From NCBI GenBank assembly GCA_016714605.1, contig JADKDL010000001.1, forward strand, positions 248,001-312,000: a stretch of DNA of 64,000 nucleotides, given 5' to 3'. The first letter of the stretch is position 1. Each line of letters opens with the position of its first letter. Shown piece by piece: positions 36,401 to 44,623 of the stretch. The notes beneath the pieces are model-generated. The model saw nothing but the letters and a program-made list of their open reading frames with translations. It did no database searches and was not told the origin of the DNA. This DNA is from Bacteroidales bacterium (GTDB lineage: Bacteria > Bacteroidota > Bacteroidia > Bacteroidales > UBA1715). The translations under genes were made by a program, and so were the position numbers.

Positions 36401-37153
36401 ATGTTTGAATTATCAATATTTCAATTAATTATACTTGCATTATCAACACTATTAATTGGTATTGGGAAAGGAGGATTACCCGGAACCGGAATGATAGCTA
36501 TTCCACTTGCTGCTATTGCATTTGGAGGAAAAATTTCTACCGGTATTATTTTACCGCTTCTTATTTTTGCCGACGTCTATGCAATAATTCATTACAGAAA
36601 ATATCTTAACAAAAAATATTTATTCAGCGTTTTACCTTGGGCACTTCTTGGGGTTTTATTAGCGGTTTATGTTGGCGATATTTTAAATGAAAAGCAATTT
36701 ATGTGTACCATAGCCGGAGTTATAATTGTTGGTATTGGGCTTATTATAATGAAAGATTATAAACTCATAGCTTTAGATGTTTCAGGAAATAAATTTATGG
36801 CTATAAGTTTAGGTTTGGCAGGAGGTTTTGCTTCTATGATAGGCAATGCAGCCGGACCAATAATGGGTTTGTACTTATTGGCAATGGGTTCAAAAAAGAA
36901 TGAATTTGTAGGTACCGGTGCTTGGTTTTTCTTTACTGTTAATCTGTTTAAAGTACCCATGCACGTGTTTTTGTGGGAAACTATTACTTTAGATACTTTT
37001 TTGTATGCCCTTTGGCTTTTGCCTTTGCTTTTGGTTGGTGTATATATAGGAATATTGCTTACAAAAAAATTGCGCGAAGATATGTTTAAAATGTTTGTTT
37101 ATTCTACCTCTATTATTTCTGCATTAATAATTCTCATAAAGCAAATTATTTAA
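36401..37153 (+). CDS. TauE/SafE-family membrane permease
   Basis: This 250-aa protein has about eight transmembrane segments in two related halves (LIGIGKGGLPGTGMIAIPLAAI and GLAGGFASMIGNAAGPIMGLYL carry the family Gly-rich motifs). TauE/SafE proteins export or import sulfonates, sulfite or small organic acids; the substrate here is unknown. It may be co-transcribed with the preceding oxidoreductase. It is convergent with the LytR-type regulator (24-bp gap). Confidence 0.88.
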   Translation: MFELSIFQLIILALSTLLIGIGKGGLPGTGMIAIPLAAIAFGGKISTGIILPLLIFADVYAIIHYRKYLNKKYLFSVLPWALLGVLLAVYVGDILNEKQFMCTIAGVIIVGIGLIIMKDYKLIALDVSGNKFMAISLGLAGGFASMIGNAAGPIMGLYLLAMGSKKNEFVGTGAWFFFTVNLFKVPMHVFLWETITLDTFLYALWLLPLLLVGVYIGILLTKKLREDMFKMFVYSTSIISALIILIKQII

Positions 37154-37177
37154 AGTAAAGTTCATTCTCTGAGTTAT

Positions 37178-37870
37178 TTATTCAACCAATTTCTGAAAAG
37201 CATCTTTATAACCATCGCCTATAGGAATTCTTTTATCTTTAATTATAATTCTGTTTCTATCAATTTTTTCAATAGCATTTATTGAAACTATGAAAGAGCG
37301 ATGTACTCTAATAAATTTATTTGAAGGTAACTTCTCTTCTATTCCTTTCATTGTCATAAGAGTCATAACCAAGCCCCCGGTGGTGTAAATTTTTACATAG
37401 TCTTTCAGACCTTCTACATAGAGAATAGAATCAAAAATAATCTTAACCGATTGATATTCTGATTTTACGAAAATAAAGTTTTTATCAGACTTTATCTCAC
37501 TTGTATTTTTTAAATCATATAGCTCTTTAGCTTTTGTAACAGCTTTTAGGAAACGTTCAGGGGCAATTGGTTTCAATAAATAATCTATTGCATCAAGATT
37601 AAAACCATCTATAGCATATTGTGAATATGCTGTTGTAAAAATTACATAGGGTTTTACTGGTAATGAACCAAGGAAATTAATACCCGAAATATCAGGCATT
37701 TGAATATCAAGAAAAAGTAAGTCTATGTGAAATTCCTGTATTGCTGCCGATGCCTCAAAAGCATTCTTGCATTTTTTAATTAATTTCAGATAAGGAATTT
37801 TTTCTATATAACTTTCTATGACATCTTGTGCCAATGGTTCATCATCAATTATCAGACAGTTCATTTTCAT
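37178..37870 (-). CDS. LytTR-type response regulator
   Basis: This 230-aa protein has a receiver domain (IIDDEPLAQDVIESYIE, phospho-Asp55 in LLFLDIQMPDISG, Lys in YLLKPI) and a LytTR DNA-binding domain (FVKSEYQSVKIIFDSILYVEGLKDYVKIYT ... FIRVHRSFIVSINAIEKI). It is the output partner of the overlapping sensor kinase (26-bp overlap). Targets are unknown. Confidence 0.92.
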   Translation of the reverse strand: MKMNCLIIDDEPLAQDVIESYIEKIPYLKLIKKCKNAFEASAAIQEFHIDLLFLDIQMPDISGINFLGSLPVKPYVIFTTAYSQYAIDGFNLDAIDYLLKPIAPERFLKAVTKAKELYDLKNTSEIKSDKNFIFVKSEYQSVKIIFDSILYVEGLKDYVKIYTTGGLVMTLMTMKGIEEKLPSNKFIRVHRSFIVSINAIEKIDRNRIIIKDKRIPIGDGYKDAFQKLVE

Positions 37871-38981
37871 TAAGTTTTAAATGAAGCGAAACAACAAAAT
37901 TATTGTCTAATTCCACTATCTCAAGTTTATGTTTATCAGGATAGAGTAATTCCAAACGTCTTTTAACATTCTGAATTCCTATGCCTCCGGTTTTATCGGT
38001 ATGTAAGTTTTTGTGAAGTTTATTCTTAACGGTAAATAGCAGCTTAGAATCTTTTCTTTCTAGACTAATATCTATAGGAGAATCATCAGTATGTGAAATA
38101 CCATGTTTAAAAGCATTTTCTACGAATGGAATTAATATCATTGGTGCTATAGTTACCCCATTGGTGTTGTCGGAGACTGAAAAGGTAATAGTGCAATTTT
38201 CAAAAACTCTCAGCTTTTGCAGTGATATATAATTGTTTATATAATCAATTTCTTTATCCAAGGACACCTTATTTACTTCAGATTCATATAACATATATCG
38301 CATCATTTCACTCAATTTAAGAATGATTTCTGGCACTTTATCCGATTTTTTTAGCGATAGGGAGTAGATGCTATTTAAAACATTGAAAAGAAAATGCGGA
38401 TTAATTTGTGTTTTTAAGAATGTTAGTTCAGTTTTCAGTTTTTCGTTATGCACAATTTTTTTTCGTCTCTCTTCTCTAAAGTAATTAGCCATTAATCCCA
38501 AACTGGTGCTTATTGCAATATTCAAGAGCATACCCATATTCATAGCTCTTGGGTGATTATGTCTCATCCATCGTTTTTGAATTTCAAAATCGGTTCTTTG
38601 TTCATATTTATATGTTCTTACCGAATTGCCTTGCCGCACGCGCTCTTCATAACGCATAACGACATTTCCACGCTTGGGGTCAATATATCTGCGAGTATAA
38701 TCAGAAAATCTTGAAAATAGAAATATTATAAAAGTTAGAATTATAGCAAAATAGAAATATTTCTTTTTGAGCAATAGCTTAGGAACTAGAAAATAAGCAT
38801 TGAAATAAAAAACAATTAATACAAATAAACTATCAATTATTCTTACTTCGAGAGGTATGAAGTTGAACGGCATATTCAACACCAAATATGGATAAGAAAA
38901 AAATATAAACCAACCAAATAGATGGAGAATAGAATTTCTTATTTGTGTTTTATGGTTAACAAAGAAAGTTTTTATATTCAT
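37845..38981 (-). CDS. LytS-type sensor histidine kinase
   Basis: This 378-aa protein has four hydrophobic segments (about residues 15-36, 46-65, 73-92 and 148-166), a basic extracytoplasmic loop, and a His_kinase domain (LKTQINPHFLFNVLNSIYSLSL, His196) followed by a HATPase (PMILIPFVENAFKHGI, GGIGIQNVKRRLELLY). It phosphorylates the LytTR regulator encoded by the downstream, overlapping gene. A TATCTTTG -7 element lies 22 bp upstream. Confidence 0.92.
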   Translation of the reverse strand: MNIKTFFVNHKTQIRNSILHLFGWFIFFSYPYLVLNMPFNFIPLEVRIIDSLFVLIVFYFNAYFLVPKLLLKKKYFYFAIILTFIIFLFSRFSDYTRRYIDPKRGNVVMRYEERVRQGNSVRTYKYEQRTDFEIQKRWMRHNHPRAMNMGMLLNIAISTSLGLMANYFREERRKKIVHNEKLKTELTFLKTQINPHFLFNVLNSIYSLSLKKSDKVPEIILKLSEMMRYMLYESEVNKVSLDKEIDYINNYISLQKLRVFENCTITFSVSDNTNGVTIAPMILIPFVENAFKHGISHTDDSPIDISLERKDSKLLFTVKNKLHKNLHTDKTGGIGIQNVKRRLELLYPDKHKLEIVELDNNFVVSLHLKLNENELSDN

Positions 38982-39002
38982 CAGAAATATTGATTATCTG
39001 AA

Positions 39003-39010
39003 CAAAGATA
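39003..39010 (-). promoter_or_regulatory. Bacteroidota -7 element (TATCTTTG)
   Basis: This exact TAnnTTTG match on the minus strand lies 21 bp upstream of the LytS-type kinase ATG. Confidence 0.45.
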
Positions 39011-39118
39011 AATGAATTGATTTTGCAAACTAAAAGAATATAGACAGATAATGTGAAAGTACCGATAAAATCATAATAAAATACTGATTCTTAATAATTG
39101 AATTTAATGTATTGAAAG

Positions 39119-39146
39119 TATATGAATTTAATACAGAATTCATATA
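39119..39146. promoter_or_regulatory. Inverted repeat TATATGAATT-N8-AATTCATATA
   Basis: This perfect 10-bp dyad with an 8-nt spacer lies about 112-139 bp upstream of the sdhC -7 element, in a divergent promoter region. It is a candidate regulator site; there is no T-run to make it a terminator. Confidence 0.35.
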
Positions 39147-39257
39147 ATTGTTTTATAAAATTTTATTTTCATTAAAAGAAAACCTTCTATAGACGATTCA
39201 AAGTAAAATAATTGACAAAAAAACCTACTAAATTTCCAAAAATTTGTACAAAAAGTA

Positions 39258-39265
39258 TAATTTTG
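39258..39265 (+). promoter_or_regulatory. Bacteroidota -7 element (TAATTTTG) for sdhCAB
   Basis: This exact TAnnTTTG match lies 50 bp upstream of the sdhC ATG. No clear -33 TTG is present at 19-20 bp. Confidence 0.5.
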
Positions 39266-39315
39266 CCAAAGTTAAATTGATTTAATATCTAACCTTTAAA
39301 AAAATAAGAAGTAGT

Positions 39316-40029
39316 ATGGCTAATTTATTCAGTTCATCAATCGGGAGAAAGCTATTGATGAGTATTACAGGGCTTTTCCTGATAGTTTTCTTACTTGTCC
39401 ATCTTACTTTAAACTCATTTTTGTTGCTAGATGGCGTTCTTGGGTTTGAAGAAGGGCAAATGTTCAATGCCGGAGCACATTTCATGGCAACAAACCCTTT
39501 CATAAAAATTATGGAGCCTATGTTGGCAATTGGGTTTTTAGTTCATATTATGTACTCAATAGGTTTAACAATTCAAAACATCAAAGCAAGAGGAGCTGCA
39601 AGGTATGCATCAGGTTCAAAGACTGATGATGTTGAATGGTCATCAAAAAATATGTTCGTATTAGGAATATTTGTAGTTTCATTTTTGGTAGTTCACTTAG
39701 CAAATTTTTGGGTAAAAATGAAAATTACCGGCGACCCATTGCTACACCAAGAAGCTAGTTTCCCTTTTATGGGAGCCGAAGCTCATGGAGAAAACGCTTA
39801 TGCGTTAGTAAACACTGCATTTCAAAATATAGCCATTGTAATAATTTATGTAATAGGTTGTATTGCTCTTTCTTTCCACTTATCTCACGGGTTCTGGTCG
39901 GCTTTTCAAACCATTGGATGGAACAACACAGTATGGTTAAACAGACTACAAACAATTAGTAAAGTGGTAGCTTGGTTCATTGGTCTAGGATTTTGCGTTA
40001 TAGCTATAGCCCAGTATCTATTCTTTTAA
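39316..40029 (+). CDS. sdhC: Succinate dehydrogenase/fumarate reductase cytochrome b subunit (b558 type)
   Basis: This 237-aa protein has five transmembrane helices and conserved His residues in membrane contexts (LVHLTLNSF, FLVHIMYSIGL, LVVHLANFWV, ALSFHLSHGFW) that fit a di-heme b558 anchor. It binds heme and quinone and anchors the SdhAB dimer to the inner membrane. It is the first gene of a three-gene operon. With only one membrane subunit it is the Bacteroidota/Wolinella-like type, able to work as fumarate reductase or succinate dehydrogenase. Confidence 0.92.
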   Translation: MANLFSSSIGRKLLMSITGLFLIVFLLVHLTLNSFLLLDGVLGFEEGQMFNAGAHFMATNPFIKIMEPMLAIGFLVHIMYSIGLTIQNIKARGAARYASGSKTDDVEWSSKNMFVLGIFVVSFLVVHLANFWVKMKITGDPLLHQEASFPFMGAEAHGENAYALVNTAFQNIAIVIIYVIGCIALSFHLSHGFWSAFQTIGWNNTVWLNRLQTISKVVAWFIGLGFCVIAIAQYLFF

Positions 40030-40064
40030 TCAATTACAAAAACAAGTAAATATTTAAATAAAAT

Positions 40065-42005
40065 ATGGCAACATTAGATTCAAAGATCCCTGCGGGTGAT
40101 ATAGCTCAAAAGTGGGAAAACTATAAAGCACATCAAAAATTGGTAAACCCTGCCAATAAAAGAAAGTTAGACGTAATCGTTGTAGGATCCGGATTAGCGG
40201 GTGGTGCAGCAGCAGCTTCTTTAGGCGAACTGGGTTTTAATGTAAAATGTTTCTGCTACCAAGATAGTCCGCGTAGAGCTCACTCTATTGCAGCACAAGG
40301 TGGTATAAACGCAGCAAAAAATTATCCGAACGATGGCGACAGCGTACACCGTTTGTTTTATGACACCGTAAAAGGTGGAGACTATCGTGCTCGTGAGGCT
40401 AATGTACATAGACTTGCTGAAGTGAGCAATAGTATTATAGACCAATGTGTAGCTCAAGGTGTACCTTTTGCACGTGAGTACGGAGGTTTGCTTGACAATA
40501 GATCTTTTGGTGGTGCTCAGGTTTCTAGAACATTCTATGCTAAAGGTCAAACCGGACAACAATTATTGTTAGGAGCTTACGGAGCGCTTAACAGACAAAT
40601 AGCTAAAGGAACGGTAAAAATGTTCAACCGTAACGAAATGATGGACGTGGTTGTAATTGACGGTAAAGCTAGAGGAATCATTACAAGAAACCTTGTTACA
40701 GGTGAAATTGAAAGTCATTTTGGTCATGCTGTAATTATAGCAACCGGAGGTTACGGAAACGTTTATTTCCTTTCTACTAATGCAATGGGATCTAACGTAT
40801 CGGCTGCATGGAAAACATATAAAAAAGGAGCATTCTTCGGAAACCCTTGCTATGTGCAGATTCACCCTACTTGTATACCAGTTCACGGAGAGTTTCAGTC
40901 GAAACTTACGTTGATGTCTGAATCTTTAAGAAACGACGGTAGAGTATGGGCCCCAAAGAAAAAAGAAGATGCAGAAGCAATACGTGCCGGAAAGAAAAGA
41001 CCTGAAGATTTATCAGATGATGATAGAGATTTCTATTTGGAAAGAAGATATCCTGCTTTTGGTAACCTTGTACCTAGAGATGTGGCTTCGCGTGCTGCAA
41101 AAGAAAGATGCGATGCCGGTTATGGTGTAGAAGCTGGTGAAGCTGTATATTTAGATTTCAAATATGCAATTCAAAGACTTGGTAAAGACGTAGTTGAAGC
41201 TCGTTATGGTAATCTTTTCCAAATGTATGAAAAAATTACCGATGACAATCCTTACCAAACACCGATGAAAATTTATCCTGCTATACACTATACAATGGGT
41301 GGAATATGGGTAGATTATGATTTGCAAACTACAATTCCGGGATTGTTTGCTGCCGGAGAAGCTAACTTCTCTGATCATGGTGCTAACCGTCTTGGTGCAT
41401 CGGCTCTAATGCAAGGTTTGGCAGACGGTTATTTCGTGTTGCCTTATACTGTGCAAAATTACTTGGCAGATGAACTTCATACTCCAAGAATTGATCCTGC
41501 TAAGAGTGCAGATTTTAAGAAAGCTGCCGATGAGGTTAAGGGTAATATAAACAAATTGTTGAGTATTAAAGGAAAGCAATCTGTAGATTCATTCCATAAG
41601 AGACTTGGCAAAATAATGTGGGACAAAGTTGGTATGGGTCGTACCAAAGAAGGTTTGACCGAGGCAATCTCTGAAATACAAAAATTAAGAGTTGAATTCT
41701 GGAAAGACGTAAGAATACCGGGTGATGCTAATGAAATGAACGTAGAGCTAGAAAAAGCTAATAGAGTTGCCGATTTCATTGAACTAGGTGAACTTATGGC
41801 TCGCGATGCTTTACATAGAGAAGAGTCTTGCGGTGGACATTTCCGTGAGGAGTTCCAAACCGAAGAAGGTGAAGCAAAACGTCAGGACGATAAATTTTTG
41901 TATGTAGGTGCTTGGGAATTTAAAGGAATTGACCAAGAACCGGTACTTCACAAAGAAGCTCTCGAATTTGTTTATTGTGAATTGAAACAAAGAAATTACA
42001 AATAA
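40065..42005 (+). CDS. sdhA: Succinate dehydrogenase/fumarate reductase flavoprotein subunit
   Basis: This 646-aa protein has an FAD-binding start (VIVVGSGLAGGAAAASLGELG), the covalent-FAD His73 in RRAHSIAAQGGINAA, the substrate-site HPTC region (YVQIHPTCIP), PRDVASRA with the catalytic Arg, HYTMGGIWVDYD and GLFAAGEA..HGANRLGA. It converts succinate and fumarate at the cytoplasmic face of the membrane. Codon use is more GC-rich and regular than in neighbours, consistent with high expression. It follows sdhC by 35 bp. Confidence 0.95.
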   Translation: MATLDSKIPAGDIAQKWENYKAHQKLVNPANKRKLDVIVVGSGLAGGAAAASLGELGFNVKCFCYQDSPRRAHSIAAQGGINAAKNYPNDGDSVHRLFYDTVKGGDYRAREANVHRLAEVSNSIIDQCVAQGVPFAREYGGLLDNRSFGGAQVSRTFYAKGQTGQQLLLGAYGALNRQIAKGTVKMFNRNEMMDVVVIDGKARGIITRNLVTGEIESHFGHAVIIATGGYGNVYFLSTNAMGSNVSAAWKTYKKGAFFGNPCYVQIHPTCIPVHGEFQSKLTLMSESLRNDGRVWAPKKKEDAEAIRAGKKRPEDLSDDDRDFYLERRYPAFGNLVPRDVASRAAKERCDAGYGVEAGEAVYLDFKYAIQRLGKDVVEARYGNLFQMYEKITDDNPYQTPMKIYPAIHYTMGGIWVDYDLQTTIPGLFAAGEANFSDHGANRLGASALMQGLADGYFVLPYTVQNYLADELHTPRIDPAKSADFKKAADEVKGNINKLLSIKGKQSVDSFHKRLGKIMWDKVGMGRTKEGLTEAISEIQKLRVEFWKDVRIPGDANEMNVELEKANRVADFIELGELMARDALHREESCGGHFREEFQTEEGEAKRQDDKFLYVGAWEFKGIDQEPVLHKEALEFVYCELKQRNYK

Positions 42006-42051
42006 CATGATTTTACCCTTTGGGGTAGTAACATAAAAAAAAGATTGACCA

Positions 42052-42810
42052 ATGAAAGGTAAAACATTAAATCTTAAATTAAAGGTTTGGAGACAAAAGT
42101 CTGCAACAGCCCAAGGTAAATTCGAAACCTACGAGGTATCAAATATATCAACAGAAGGTTCATTTCTTGAGATGATGGACATTTTAAATGAACAGATTAT
42201 TAGTAATGGAGGAGATCCGGTTGCATTTGACCACGATTGCAGAGAAGGTATTTGCGGTATGTGCAGCTTATATATTAACGGACACGCTCACGGACCTGAC
42301 GAAGATATTACAACTTGTCAGTTACACATGAGAAAATTTACCGATGGTGATACTATTACAATTGAACCTTGGCGTTCTGCCGGTTTCCCGGTTGTAAAAG
42401 ACTTGATAGTAGATCGTTCTGCATTCGATAAGATATTGCAAGCAGGAGGTTTCGTTTCTGTAAATACAGGTGGAATACCCGATGGTAATGCTATTCCAAT
42501 TCCAAAAGAAGATGCCGATGAAGCAATGGATTCAGCTTCTTGTATTGGCTGTGGAGCATGTGTAGCTTCTTGCAAAAACGGATCTGCTATGCTATTTGTT
42601 TCTGCAAAAGTTTCGCAACTTGCGCTATTGCCACAAGGTAGAGTAGAAGCTGCAAGAAGAGCAAAATCTATGGTAGCTAAAATGGATGAACTTGGTTTTG
42701 GTAACTGTACCAACACAGGAGCATGTGAAGTTGAATGTCCGAAAAATATATCTATAACCAACATTGCTCGCTTAAACAGAGAGTTTTTGTCGGCTAAGTT
42801 GAAAGACTAA
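42052..42810 (+). CDS. sdhB: Succinate dehydrogenase/fumarate reductase iron-sulfur subunit
   Basis: This 252-aa protein has an N-terminal [2Fe-2S] ferredoxin domain (CREGICGMC ... TTCQLHM) and a C-terminal domain with ligands for the other two clusters (SCIGCGACVASCKNG; NCTNTGACEVECPKNIS). It passes electrons between the flavoprotein and the cytochrome b subunit. It ends the operon and is followed by a strong terminator. Confidence 0.95.
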   Translation: MKGKTLNLKLKVWRQKSATAQGKFETYEVSNISTEGSFLEMMDILNEQIISNGGDPVAFDHDCREGICGMCSLYINGHAHGPDEDITTCQLHMRKFTDGDTITIEPWRSAGFPVVKDLIVDRSAFDKILQAGGFVSVNTGGIPDGNAIPIPKEDADEAMDSASCIGCGACVASCKNGSAMLFVSAKVSQLALLPQGRVEAARRAKSMVAKMDELGFGNCTNTGACEVECPKNISITNIARLNREFLSAKLKD

Positions 42811-42828
42811 GAGTATTTAAATACTGTG

Positions 42829-42863
42829 AAAAAGGCGATTAGATAAATTTTAATCGCCTTTTT
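42829..42863 (+). terminator. Factor-independent terminator after sdhB
   Basis: A perfect 13-bp stem (AAAAAGGCGATTA / TAATCGCCTTTTT) with a 9-nt loop lies 18 bp past the sdhB stop, with the T-run forming the stem end. Confidence 0.9.
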
Positions 42864-43494
42864 ACATTTTAGCATATTTTACAAATTCGTATTGTCTCAT
42901 TTTTTTATTTTATTGGAATAACAACTCATTTAATAGTTAGTATTAAACAGCAGAGCTTGTAAACCTTATACTTATTGCATTTTATAGGCTCATTAAAAAA
43001 GTTTTTAATTTTTTAGTTCACTGCACATTGATTGTTGTACTGTCAATGACGACTTTGCCTCACAATGGTTATTGTCTTCCCCTGCAATATCTGGTTTCGT
43101 AGTTGATACGCACAGATAATTTGAGAATTAATTACGGCAATCATACAATCTCAATAATCAAGGTTCAGACAACTAAATTGAAAATTGAAAATTGAAAATT
43201 GAGAATTGAGAAAATGAGAAAATGAGAAAATGAGACAATTTGACAATTAATCATACAAATCATAATAATCTCAAAAATCCTAGTTCAGACCATAATTTAT
43301 AAACTACTTTTCTCTATTTTAATTTTCACATTTTCACATCTCCAAATCTTCACATTAACTAATTTTCAAATTCCATATAGGGTAAATCCATACTTAGATT
43401 GTCTAGAGTTTTAAGTGAGACAATTAGTTTTATTTTGTTTAAAATTTTCATTTTTTAAATTGTTAATAAAATTGTTAATAATTATAGAAATTTA
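42864..43494. other. Long non-coding region with repeats
   Basis: About 630 bp without a convincing gene. It contains the repeat block at 43141-43375; the rest is AT-rich with nothing recognised. Confidence 0.55.
43141..43375. repeat. Composite intergenic repeat block
   Basis: Two related units ending GGTTCAGAC/TAGTTCAGAC (43141-43170 and 43251-43290, each starting TCATACAA) flank a run of ATTGAAAA units (about 43178-43215) and TGAGAAAA units (about 43206-43235). A TTTTCACA/TTTTCAAA-rich stretch (about 43320-43375) is partly complementary to the first run. Similar mixtures occur as repeated intergenic elements in Bacteroidota; whether this one is repeated in the genome cannot be seen here. 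Confidence 0.6.
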
Positions 43495-43502
43495 TATCTT
43501 TG
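43472..43502 (+). promoter_or_regulatory. Complete Bacteroidota promoter, TTG-N20-TATCTTTG
   Basis: The -33 TTG is at 43472-43474 and the -7 TATCTTTG at 43495-43502, 20 bp apart. It would give the GH8 gene a leader of about 130 nt. Confidence 0.6.
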
Positions 43503-43636
43503 TGATTAAGGTGTTTTTTATAAAAATTTAAACAGTATAACGTTTTTTTATAGACACAAGACTATAAGATATTGTAAAACAAGTACATATTTATATTTTA
43601 ACTATTATATATTATTATTAATCTAAAATTACAATT

Positions 43637-44623
43637 ATGAGAATTAAAAACAGTTACGTAATGAAAAAGCGTAGTTCGGGTTTTCATGGTGTGGTGAGGC
43701 AATTAAGCTTAATGCTTGTTGCTTTTCTGTTTTTTACGGTTTCGGGTTTCTCTCAGAGTTATCCTTTCCCGCAAAATTACCAGTATCCGAACGGCCTTGT
43801 TTACAAAGGCACAAGTGTACAGACCACTATTCAAGGTCTCTACAATTCGTGGTTGGCAACTTATTATACCGAGGGTACTATTGGTGGCGACCAGTGTGCT
43901 CGTATTAAGTTTGTACAATCCGGCGAATCGGGTACAAATTCAGTGTCAGAAGGTATTGCTTACGGTATGCTTATAATGGTGTACATGGACAACAGTACCA
44001 ACAAAACACAAGATAAATTTGACCGTTTGTGGCGTTATTACAAGAAAAATAGTAATAGCAACGGAGTTATGAACTGGAAAGTAAATGCCTTTACCGGTCA
44101 AGTAACTGCCGGAGCTGGTAATGCAAATGGTGCTACCGATGCTGAACTTGATGCTGCGCAGGCTCTTTTACTTGCTCACAAACAATGGGGTAGTGCCGGA
44201 TCTATAAAATACTTAGATGAGGCTAAAACTCTTACAAATGCTATTTGGAATACTGAAGTAAATCAGGCTCAAAAATTGTTGAAGCCAGGTGATGCGTTCG
44301 ACGATTATAAAAACCCATGTTATTTCATAACGAATGCTATGCAGTTGTTTGCTGATGTTGAGGCTTCGCAAAACTGGACAACTCACGATTGGGCTTCAGT
44401 AATTGCAAACTCATATTCTCTTATGGAGAAAACTGCAAATGCTTCAACAGGTTTGATTCCTGACTGGTGCTATGCTGATGGTTCATATATAAGTGGTATA
44501 AAAGATTCAAAATTTGAATCATTCTTTGGTTACGATGCGGTACGTATTCCTTGGCGTTTGGCTCATGCCTATGCGTGGTATGGCGATGCTAAACATTTAA
44601 AAGCTAAAACCCCTTGCCGATAA
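43637..44623 (+). CDS. GH8 glycoside hydrolase, N-terminal part of a giant T9SS protein (frameshifted)
   Basis: The first 328 codons hold a signal peptide (LMLVAFLFFTVSGFSQS; the start may also be the Met at 43661) and most of a GH8 (alpha/alpha)6 catalytic domain. The probable proton donor Glu105 is in SVSEGIAYGM, and the GH8 signature appears as ATDAELDAAQALLLAHKQW. The probable base Asp300 is in FGYDAVRIPWRLAHAYAWYGDA. The frame breaks just after this, where CCCC at 44610-44613 appears to have one C too many. Removing one base gives AKTLADKITTWVKGKYSNP and joins the downstream 2,660-residue part. GH8 enzymes hydrolyse beta-1,4-glucans, lichenan, xylan or chitosan with inversion. Confidence 0.87.
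   Translation: MRIKNSYVMKKRSSGFHGVVRQLSLMLVAFLFFTVSGFSQSYPFPQNYQYPNGLVYKGTSVQTTIQGLYNSWLATYYTEGTIGGDQCARIKFVQSGESGTNSVSEGIAYGMLIMVYMDNSTNKTQDKFDRLWRYYKKNSNSNGVMNWKVNAFTGQVTAGAGNANGATDAELDAAQALLLAHKQWGSAGSIKYLDEAKTLTNAIWNTEVNQAQKLLKPGDAFDDYKNPCYFITNAMQLFADVEASQNWTTHDWASVIANSYSLMEKTANASTGLIPDWCYADGSYISGIKDSKFESFFGYDAVRIPWRLAHAYAWYGDAKHLKAKTPCR

Larger units (their letters stand above)
38982..39315. other. Divergent regulatory region between the LytS gene and sdhC
   Basis: This 334-bp AT-rich region has -7 elements for both flanking genes, a direct repeat of TGAATTTAAT and an inverted repeat at 39119-39146. No gene is seen in it. Confidence 0.5.

Noticed and set aside
43178..43235. ATTGAAAA/TGAGAAAA runs as a CRISPR
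   Set aside because: Simple 8-bp repeats with no unique spacers and no cas genes nearby.
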